A stretch of 5,174 nucleotides of DNA from Pseudomonadota bacterium (GTDB taxonomy: Bacteria > Desulfobacterota > Desulfobacteria > Desulfobacterales > C00003060), in NCBI GenBank assembly GCA_015222985.1, contig JADFWI010000132.1:1-5174 (forward strand), written 5' to 3'. Position 1 is the first letter of the stretch. Each line of letters opens with the position of its first letter. The translations under genes and the position numbers were made by a program. The notes beneath the pieces are model-generated. The model searched no databases. It saw only the letters and a program-made list of their open reading frames with translations, and was not told the DNA's origin. Positions 1 through 5,174 of the stretch are shown one piece after another.

Positions 1-437
1 AGCCCGTTTTCCACCCGGTCAAGACACATGTCACACTTGGCCAGGGTCCCATCCTTGGCCGCCCTTGGGACGTTATAGGGACAGGAATCGATAACCGCCT
101 GGCTGTCCAGGTTTTGGGTATTCGCAGTAAAAATCACTGCTCCGGTTGCCGGGTCCTTGAAAATGGCCGTGGGGTCATCCGCAGTCATTTCACAAGGCGC
201 CTCTATGCAGTGGCGACACTGATCCGGAAAAAAGAGCCACTGGAGCTTGCCGCCCACTACCACCTCGTTAAACCTTACAAGCTTGTAGGTCACGAAGGAG
301 AGATCCGCCGGGTTTTGGTGAGTTCCACGATTCTTAGTTTTTTCCGCAGGCAGGTCATGCCACTGCTTGCAGGCGACCTGACATCCTCTGCAGGCCGTAC
401 AAATTGTCGTATCAATGAAAAATGATTTACCTGGCAT
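1..437 (-). CDS. fdhB: Formate dehydrogenase beta subunit, 4Fe-4S ferredoxin-type (partial, 3' end outside window)
   Basis: This is the electron-transfer subunit that takes electrons from the FdhA catalytic subunit through [4Fe-4S] clusters. The first 145 residues are visible (MPGKSFFIDTTICTACRGCQ...); the rest lies beyond the window edge. Cysteine groups seen are C13-x2-C16-x2-C19-x3-C23, C74-x2-C77-x4-C82, C119-Pro and C135-x2-C138. The motif pattern, the LPAEKT segment and the CRHC segment match FdhB of Desulfovibrio-type periplasmic formate dehydrogenases. The second group lacks its usual fourth cysteine (residue 86 is Ala). This fits the three-cluster D. gigas type better than the four-cluster E. 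coli FdnH type. No signal peptide is visible, so export would be with Tat-targeted FdhA (inference). The start is ATG at 437, 15 nt after the fdhA stop, with an excellent Shine-Dalgarno sequence. Family assignment is firm. Whether a membrane or haem subunit follows cannot be seen. Confidence 0.95.
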   Translation of the reverse strand, partial: MPGKSFFIDTTICTACRGCQVACKQWHDLPAEKTKNRGTHQNPADLSFVTYKLVRFNEVVVGGKLQWLFFPDQCRHCIEAPCEMTADDPTAIFKDPATGAVIFTANTQNLDSQAVIDSCPYNVPRAAKDGTLAKCDMCLDRVENG

Positions 438-440
438 TCA

Positions 441-452
441 GATCACCTCCTT
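441..452 (-). promoter_or_regulatory. Strong ribosome binding site for fdhB
   Basis: The minus strand reads AAGGAGGTGATC. That is a 12-base uninterrupted complement to the usual bacterial 16S rRNA 3' end. AAGGAGG ends 8 nt before the ATG at 437. It fills almost the whole 15-nt gap between the fdhA TAG stop and fdhB, which fits efficient or coupled translation of the two subunits and fixes the fdhB start. Confidence 0.9.
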
Positions 453-3400
453 CTATAGTTTGGACACATTGACCATAAAGGCCTTGGTTTCAGGGATTTT
501 CGTATTCGGATCACCCGTTGCAGGCGTCAACAGGTTGGCGCTGTCTTCTGTGCCGGTTTGCGGCCAACGCCAGCCAAAACACCACGGGACACCCACCTGG
601 TGAACCGTGTTCCCTGCGATGTTGAACGGCTTGAACCGCTTGGTAACGATGGCGGTGGCCTTCAGGGAACCCCTGGCTGAGGAGACCAACACACGCTCAC
701 CGTTTTTGATCCCCTTGAGCTTTGCCAGCTCCTCGCTCATTTCGACAAATACCTGAGGCTGCAACTCGAGAAGCCAAGGCTGGGGCCGGGTCATGAGCCC
801 GGTCTGCCAGTGTTCAGATACCCGGTACGTGGTGCCCACAATGGGGTATCTCGGATCGCAGGTCTTGTACGCATCTGCGTCGGTTCCGTAGACAGGCGCC
901 ACAGGGTTCATTCGCTGTTTGTTACCTGACATGAGGTTCTTCTCTACGGGACACTCGAGAGGTTCGTAGTGCTCCGGGAAGGGACCGTCTGCGCGTCCCG
1001 GGCCATAAATCTGAGCATGCCCGTGCACGTGCATGATAAAGGCCCACTTGCTCTTGGGGTGGGGCTTTTCCAGGCTGCCGATGGGCGGCCAGCCGCCATC
1101 CGGCACATCGCCGATCCATTTCTTCCCGTTCCACCTGATCACCCAGTCTTTCTTGTCAAAGGGCTGTCCCTTGAGATCCACAGATGCACGGTTGTAAATG
1201 ATCCTGCGGTTTACGGGCCAGCACCAGGAAAATTTCGGGTAGAGACCGATCTTGTTTACAGCATCTTCCTGGCCTTTGCGGGCTGCCATGTTCCCCTTCT
1301 CCGTATAACTGTTGCAGTAGAGCCAGTTTGCCGAAGAAGTGGAGCCGTCTGCCTGGAGCCATGCAAAGCTAGGAACCAAGGTCCCCTTCTTGCACAGCTT
1401 GCCCTTGACAGTGCAGTCTTTCAGGAAATAGCCGTTTATCTCCTTGGCCGCCTTGTGAGGATCATACAACCCGTCTGTCATATAGTCCCACTTGAGGTTC
1501 ATGATCGGCTCGACGAATGCCCCGCCTTCCTTATAGGCCTCCTTAATCTTATAGCCAAGTTCCATGATGATGTCGCCATCGGACCTGCTGTTCCCAAGGG
1601 GTTTTGGTCCCTGATAACGCCACTGCATCCACCTGCCGCTGTTGGTGATGCTTCCTTCCTTTTCCACCGACACACACGCGGGCAGAGAGAAGACCTCGGT
1701 CTTGATGGTGGACGGGTTCATCCCCGGTCCTTTCCAGAACGAGGCGGTCTCATTGTCAAAGATATTGACATTGACCATCCAGTCCAGGTTGCCCATGGCC
1801 TTGCGGTTCTTGTTGGCATTGGCCAGGGAGCAGGCCAGATTCATGCCCCAGTTGAAAAAGCCCTTGACCTTTCCTTTGTACATGTCGTCAAACATATCCA
1901 GAAAGGCGTATGTCTTGCCGGCATCCAGCTTGGGCATCCAGTCATATCCAAAATCGTTTTCCTTGGTGGCTTTCTCGCCAAAGTAGGACTTCAACAAGCT
2001 CACCATATACTTGGGTTCATTCTGCCACCAGTTGGCGCTGTTGGGATCCTTGCTCTTGGCCCTTCTCTTAAGGTAGTCACCAAGGCTAGGCCATTTGGTG
2101 CTTGGGGTAGCCAGGTAGCCGGGCCAGATGTGAAAGAGGAGACAGTGGTCGGTTGAACCCTGGACATTAGACTCACCTCGCAGGGCATTCACGCCGCCTC
2201 CTGCAACACCGATGTTACCCAGGAGCAACTGGATCATGGCCATGGCACGGATGTTCTGGACTCCCACCGTATGCTGGGTCCAGCCCATGGCATACATAAT
2301 GGTGGCTGACTTGCCGGTGGCCCCGGTGGCCGTATAGGTCTTATAGACCGTCTTGAGGTCTGCTTCCGGGGTGCCGGTGATCTTTGAGACCAGCTTGGTG
2401 TCATACCTGCTGTAATGTTTCTTCAACAACTGGAACACAGACCGGGAATCCTTCAGGTCGCGGTCCATTTTCGGAACCCCGTTCTTGTCCATCTCAAAGG
2501 CCCATTTTTTCTTGTCATACTTGCGGTTCTTTTCGTCATAGCCGGAAAAGAGGCCGTCTTTGAACTTAAAATCTTTCCCAACGACAAACGGCGCGTTTGT
2601 GTACGCGCTGACATACTCCTTGTTGTAAAGTTTCTTGTCCAGAATGTACTTGATCATGCCGCCCAAAAAGGCGATGTCAGTGCCTGATCGCAGGCTGGCA
2701 TAGATGTCTGCCTTGGAGGAGGTCCTTGTAAATCTGGGGTCCACATTGATAAGCTTGGCCCCTTGTTTCATGGCCTTGAAGACATACTTGAACGATATTG
2801 GATGGTTCTCGGCCGCATTGCTTCCCATGATCAGGACGCAATCGCTGTTGCCGATGTCGATCCAGTGGTTGGTCATCGCACCGCGTCCGAACGACTCTGC
2901 CAGAGCCGCAACAGTGGCGCTGTGTCAGATACGGGCCTGGTGTTCGACATAGACAAGGCCCAGGGCCCTCAAGAGCGCCTGGTAGATCCAGCACTCTTCG
3001 TTGTCCAGGGCGGAACTGCCGCCCGAAACGATCTCGACGGTCCGGTTAACCACCTGACCCTTGGCGTTCTTGTGAGTAAAGGTGGCATCACGGGTCTTCT
3101 TTACGCGTTTGGCAATCTCGGTCAGTGCCCAATCCCATGAAACCTGCTTCCACTCCTTTGCATAAGGCGCTCGATACATGGGCTCAAGGTGCCGATTTTC
3201 GTTTTCGGTCAATTGAGACAGCGAGCTGCCCTTACTGCAGAGTGAGCCGCGGTTGATAACGTGGTCAGGATCACCCTCGATGTTGATGACACGGCCGTCG
3301 CCTTTCTGGCTCGTATGCACAATGGCGCCACAACCTACTGCACAATAGGGGCAGATGGTGGTGGTCTCCTTGGCATACTTGGTCTTTAGCATTTGGGCAT

Positions 3401-3500
3401 GTACCTTTACTGGCGAAAGGTCAAAGCCCAGACTGCTTACCGCAAGACCGGCAGCCGTTGCACCAGAGATCTGAATAAACTCTCTGCGTGTTACTTTCAT
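453..3500 (-). CDS. fdhA: Selenocysteine-containing periplasmic formate dehydrogenase, alpha (catalytic) subunit
   Basis: The product oxidises formate to CO2, or runs in reverse, at a Mo or W bis-pyranopterin guanine dinucleotide centre. Translation with UGA read as Sec gives 1015 residues, the length of E. coli FdnG. A Tat signal is at the N-terminus (T4-R5-R6-E7-F8-I9-Q10, hydrophobic stretch, likely cleavage after V-H-A35). The [4Fe-4S] motif is C50-x2-C53-x3-C57...C88 with K90 after it. The active site is HQARI-Sec192-His193, matching HQARV-Sec-His of FdnG. Cofactor-binding motifs follow: GSNAAENHP (226-234), DPRFTRT (254-260) and LRGESNVQGSTD (440-451). The molybdopterin dinucleotide-binding domain runs from about 882 to the end. 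ATG at 3500 is preferred over an in-frame GTG at 3512: it has the proper SD spacing and gives the M-x-V-x-R-R-x-F start seen in FdnG. The gene is followed directly by fdhB. Mo versus W use cannot be told from the sequence. Confidence 0.97.
2894..2915 (-). promoter_or_regulatory. Bacterial SECIS hairpin for SelB-dependent Sec insertion
   Basis: Counting U of the UGA as 1, bases 13-15 (ACU) pair with 32-34 (AGU) and 18-20 (UGC) pair with 28-30 (GCA). A small internal loop contains G16 and U17 opposite G31, and the apical loop is bases 21-27 (GGCUCUG). E. coli fdhF has the same layout, with an unpaired U17 and a short GC-bearing upper stem binding SelB. The apical loop here has C23-U24 where E. 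coli has G-U, so the match is structural rather than exact. The element lies inside the coding region, as is usual in bacteria. Confidence 0.8.
2925..2927 (-). other. In-frame UGA decoded as selenocysteine (Sec192 of FdhA)
   Basis: The minus-strand codon is TGA, between ...VEHQARI and HSATVAAL. The reading frame continues uninterrupted on both sides with clear formate dehydrogenase homology, and the site coincides with the active-site Sec of FdnG and FdhF. The Sec selenium is the known metal ligand in this family. Read as a stop, it would split one gene into 5' and 3' parts, both useless on their own. Confidence 0.95.
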
Positions 3501-3508
3501 AGGCGTAC

Positions 3509-3519
3509 TCACCTTCCTT
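3509..3519 (-). promoter_or_regulatory. Ribosome binding site deciding the fdhA start
   Basis: The minus strand reads AAGGAAGGTGA. The AGGTGA part (3514-3509) ends 8 nt before the ATG at 3500. The alternative GTG start at 3512 lies inside this motif and so would have no usable spacing. This supports the ATG. Confidence 0.75.
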
Positions 3520-3564
3520 TCTGAATAAAATTTGGTTGGTTAGAAAAAACCGGTAAGCCTGAAA

Positions 3565-3672
3565 CTACTCAGAATTCACCCCCTCTCCGTTTATGTAATT
3601 GGGATTCTTGTAATAGAACAGTTTGTTGACCGGTGAAAACCCAAAGTGCAAGAATGGCAACTTGATATCCAT
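3565..3672 (-). CDS. Small ORF, 35 aa, unknown function, in the fdhA leader
   Basis: I do not recognise this protein. It begins MDIKLPFLHFGF and ends with a TAG 64 nt before the fdhA start, on the same strand and downstream of the predicted fdhA promoter. It has four Phe, three Tyr and a KNPNY segment, with no cysteine, no membrane segment and no Tat motif. By hand count over 34 codons, G+C at positions 1, 2 and 3 is 13, 8 and 21. The strong third-position bias is typical of real coding sequence and unexpected in an AT-rich leader. An in-frame TAA lies five codons upstream, so this ATG is the only ATG start. The weak point is the ribosome binding site: AAAGGA ends only 2 nt before the ATG. 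It may be a translated leader peptide, a small accessory protein, or chance. It is too short to assign a role. Confidence 0.5.
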   Translation of the reverse strand: MDIKLPFLHFGFSPVNKLFYYKNPNYINGEGVNSE

Positions 3673-3730
3673 GGTCCTTTGCGGTTAGGATTCTCTAAGT
3701 CTTGCTCCGGGCGATATGGGATTGTTGCAG

Positions 3731-3746
3731 TATGTCATATGTGATA
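3731..3746 (-). promoter_or_regulatory. 16-bp imperfect palindrome in the fdhA leader
   Basis: The minus strand reads TATCACATATGACATA. It is symmetric at 12 of 16 positions (TAT-nn-CATATG-nn-ATA) and lies about 20 to 35 nt downstream of the predicted start. It does not fit the FNR (TTGAT-N4-ATCAA) or CRP (TGTGA-N6-TCACA) consensus. It could be an operator for an unidentified regulator, or AT-rich background. Confidence 0.3.
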
Positions 3747-3754
3747 TAATGGCT

Positions 3755-3767
3755 ATATTTTCAATAT
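3755..3767 (-). promoter_or_regulatory. Inverted repeat over the predicted fdhA transcription start
   Basis: The minus strand reads ATATT-GAA-AATAT, a perfect 5-bp dyad with a 3-bp centre. It spans the start site predicted from the promoter, a typical repressor position. It is AT-rich and short, so chance is a real possibility. I cannot assign a regulator. Confidence 0.3.
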
Positions 3768-3771
3768 GTTA

Positions 3772-3800
3772 CTTATATACCCAAGTCTCCACTGTGTCAA
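3772..3800 (-). promoter_or_regulatory. Predicted sigma-70 type promoter for fdhAB
   Basis: On the minus strand a perfect TTGACA (-35, 3800-3795) is followed by a 17-bp spacer and TATAAG (-10, 3777-3772), five of six matches to consensus. An A6 run lies just upstream of the -35, as in UP elements. Transcription would start near 3765 and leave about 265 nt of leader before fdhA, including the small ORF. No other gene is placed to use it. The call is by consensus only. Confidence 0.65.
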
Positions 3801-3822
3801 CTCTTTTTTGTTCATCACTGTT

Positions 3823-3978
3823 GATGGAGTCGTAAAAAGTCGTCACCCCGGCGAAAGCCGGGGTCCAGGTCAGTCATAAGTCTCTGAATACACTGGATTT
3901 CGGCTTTCGCCCGCCTGCGGGCCAGAGCCTATGGCGGAGAGCCCGGAATGACAAAAAGGACGTTTTTTGACTTCCAAC
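3823..3978. repeat. MITE-like palindromic intergenic repeat, about 156 bp
   Basis: The two ends form imperfect terminal inverted repeats. The left end reads GATGGAGTCGTAAAAAGTC; the right end, reversed, reads GTTGGAAGTCAAAAAACGTC. Just inside each end is a GTCA-rich edge of a hairpin unit (GTCACCCCGG left, GTCATTCCGG right). The interior holds a perfect ACCCCGGC-GAAA-GCCGGGGT hairpin and a second unit, 3893-3951, running from CTGGATTTCGG to CCCGGAATGAC. Around 3909-3922 that unit carries an inner GCCCGC-CT-GCGGGC palindrome. The pattern resembles short mobile repeats scattered between genes in Desulfobacterota and Geobacter-like genomes. It has no coding capacity, and I see no clear target duplication. 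Its left end lies about 23 bp upstream of the fdhA -35 box. Confidence 0.7.
3845..3864 (-). terminator. GC-rich hairpin followed by a T run, possible terminator
   Basis: On the minus strand a perfect 8-bp stem (ACCCCGGC / GCCGGGGT) with a TTTC loop is followed after six bases by TTTTT. It lies inside the repeat element, between aspS and the fdhA promoter, so it could stop aspS read-through. The gap between stem and T run is longer than in a standard intrinsic terminator, so function is uncertain. Confidence 0.35.
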
Positions 3979-4009
3979 GAACTTAAATCAAGTTTATTGT
4001 CGACAGGAC

Positions 4010-4055
4010 GCCACAAAGCGGCATAAACGACCTTTTATGAATGCATCATTGTGGC
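4010..4055 (-). other. Two-part hairpin just downstream of aspS
   Basis: An outer 7-bp stem (GCCACAA 4010-4016 with TTGTGGC 4049-4055) encloses an inner 6-bp stem (CATAAA 4022-4027 with TTTATG 4034-4039) around a 6-nt loop. It begins 13 nt after the aspS stop. No T run follows on the minus strand, so it is not a standard terminator in the aspS direction. On the plus strand it is followed by TTTT, but no plus-strand gene leads into it. It may be a 3'-end processing or stability structure of the aspS mRNA, or a remnant. Confidence 0.4.
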
Positions 4056-4068
4056 TTTTCGGTTCCCG

Positions 4069-5174
4069 CTATCTTTTCGGGATCCGCACCTTCAAGGAAA
4101 GGTCCTCCAGTTGGTCGGGGGGGACATCACAAGGGGCTCCGGTGAGGAGACAGGTTGCTTTTTGAGTCTTTGGAAAGGCGATTACGTCCCTGATGGAGGA
4201 TTGTCCGGCCATTAGCATGACGATTCTGTCAAACCCCAGGGCGATGCCACCGTGGGGAGGGGCCCCAAAGTCAAGGGCTTCAAGCAGAAAACCGAATTTT
4301 TTCTCGTAGGTTTCCCGGTCAATGCTCAGGGCCTCAAATACCTTTTCCTGAACCCCGCGCTGGTGGTTGCGGATGCTGCCGCCGCCTATCTCCGCTCCGT
4401 TGAGGACTAGATCATAGGCCCTGGACCGGACAGAGAGAGGGGCATCGGCAATCCGTTCCATGTCCTCTTCAAGGGGAGCAGTAAAGGGATGGTGCATGGC
4501 CATATACCGTTTTTCCTGCTCGTCATATTCCACAAGAGGAAACCCGGTCACCCATACGAAGTTGTATTGGTCATCGTTTATCAGGCCCAGTTTGCGGCCC
4601 AATTGATTTCGCAGATGCCCCAGGGCCTCGTTCACTACCTTGGCTTGATCGGCTACGAACATGACAAGGTCCCCTGGCTCCATATCGAGCCTCTCGGTCA
4701 GCAATGTTTTTTCCGAATCGGAAAAAAATTTTGCAATGGGTGACTGCCAGGCATCAGGACGCACTTTGATCCAAGCCAGGCCCTTGGCCTTGTAAACAGC
4801 CACAAAGTCTGCAAGATCGTCGATCTCTTTTCGAGAAAAACCGATGCATCCCTTTGCGTTTATGGCCTTAACTATGCCACCCGCCTTTACGACATTTGCA
4901 AAGGCCTTGAACTCGGCCGTGGCAACAATATCAGAAACATCCTTTAGCTCCAGAGCGAACCGAAGATCGGGCTTATCCAGACCAAATCGACCCGTTGCCT
5001 CCTCATAGCTCAGGCGCTTGAAAGGAGTCTTGAGTTCTATGCCAAGTATCTCCTTAAACATGGCAGCCATGATCCCCTCCGTAACTCCCATCACATCTTC
5101 TTCAGTAACAAAGGACATCTCAATGTCGATCTGGGTAAATTCCGGCTGTCGGTCTGCCCGGAGGTCTTCGTCTC
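4069..5174 (-). CDS. aspS: Aspartyl-tRNA synthetase (partial, N-terminal part outside window)
   Basis: This class II aminoacyl-tRNA synthetase charges tRNA-Asp (or tRNA-Asp and tRNA-Asn if non-discriminating) in the cytoplasm. The visible 367 residues start at the window edge inside motif 2, DEDLRADRQPEFTQID. The frame is open to the edge, so the internal Met at 5118 is not the true start. After this come the bacterial-type GAD insertion (roughly visible residues 75-190), MHHPFTAP (226-233), the YDLVLNGAEIGGGSIR block (253-268) and motif 3 GGIALGFDRIVML (308-320) with its Arg. The C-terminus ends ...VRIPKR and a TAG stop. The visible part matches in length the region of the roughly 590-residue bacterial enzyme from motif 2 to the end, so the 3' end is intact. 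The N-terminal anticodon-binding domain, which decides Asn discrimination, is not in the window. It shows no functional link to fdhAB. Confidence 0.97.
   Translation of the reverse strand, partial: DEDLRADRQPEFTQIDIEMSFVTEEDVMGVTEGIMAAMFKEILGIELKTPFKRLSYEEATGRFGLDKPDLRFALELKDVSDIVATAEFKAFANVVKAGGIVKAINAKGCIGFSRKEIDDLADFVAVYKAKGLAWIKVRPDAWQSPIAKFFSDSEKTLLTERLDMEPGDLVMFVADQAKVVNEALGHLRNQLGRKLGLINDDQYNFVWVTGFPLVEYDEQEKRYMAMHHPFTAPLEEDMERIADAPLSVRSRAYDLVLNGAEIGGGSIRNHQRGVQEKVFEALSIDRETYEKKFGFLLEALDFGAPPHGGIALGFDRIVMLMAGQSSIRDVIAFPKTQKATCLLTGAPCDVPPDQLEDLSLKVRIPKR

Noticed and set aside
969..2156. 395-codon plus-strand ORF
   Set aside because: It is fully antisense to fdhA and its translation shows no recognisable domain. 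It is a shadow of the GC-biased codons of the real gene.
453..3512. fdhA as two genes or a frameshifted pseudogene, since two separate frames appear
   Set aside because: The break is a single in-frame UGA at the conserved Sec position followed by a SECIS-like hairpin. The frame is the same on both sides.
3510..3512. GTG start for fdhA, four codons upstream of the ATG
   Set aside because: It lies within the SD sequence itself, and the ATG gives both proper spacing and the family-typical N-terminus.
3538..3551. Hairpin GGTT-AGAAAA-AACC between the small ORF and fdhA
   Set aside because: The stem is only 4 bp with two A-U pairs, too weak to call an attenuator or terminator.
3644..3660. Sigma-54 promoter upstream of fdhA (TTGCCATTCTTGCA on the minus strand)
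   Set aside because: The TTGCA half fits, but the required GG of the -24 element is missing at the correct spacing.
3513..3765. Molybdenum/tungsten cofactor riboswitch in the fdhA leader
   Set aside because: The position would be apt, but I could find no set of conserved stems. The stretch is AT-rich and partly occupied by the small ORF.
4489..4743. 84-codon plus-strand ORF
   Set aside because: It is antisense to conserved aspS sequence, with no recognisable domain or ribosome binding site.

Overview
The window reads as chromosomal DNA from an anaerobic bacterium. It most resembles a sulfate-reducing or syntrophic member of the Desulfobacterota (former Deltaproteobacteria). The reasons are a selenocysteine-containing periplasmic formate dehydrogenase of the Desulfovibrio FdhAB type, an intergenic hairpin repeat of a kind common in that group, and a normal bacterial AspRS. 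The placement is inferred from family resemblance recalled from memory, not from a search.

All genes lie on the minus strand, so the window is read from high to low coordinates. (1) 5174-4069: the C-terminal two thirds of aspS (aspartyl-tRNA synthetase), cut by the window edge. (2) 4068-3501: a 568-base intergenic stretch. It holds a hairpin just after aspS, a 156-bp MITE-like palindromic repeat, a near-consensus sigma-70 promoter (TTGACA, 17 bp, TATAAG), two dyads downstream of the promoter, and a 35-codon small ORF with coding-like base composition in the roughly 265-nt leader. (3) 3500-453: fdhA, the catalytic alpha subunit, with a Tat signal, a [4Fe-4S] motif and an in-frame UGA read as selenocysteine 192, followed by a recognisable SECIS hairpin. 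(4) 437-1: the start of fdhB, the ferredoxin-like beta subunit, 15 nt after fdhA behind a very strong ribosome binding site, running off the window.

FdhA should oxidise formate (or reduce CO2) at a Mo or W bis-pyranopterin centre with Sec as ligand. Electrons would pass through its [4Fe-4S] cluster to the FdhB clusters and then to a periplasmic partner, in this group typically a c-type cytochrome, which is not in the window. The two fdhA reading frames are one gene, not a frameshift. Selenocysteine insertion needs selA, selB, selC and selD elsewhere in the genome. The least explained item is the small ORF in the fdhA leader.
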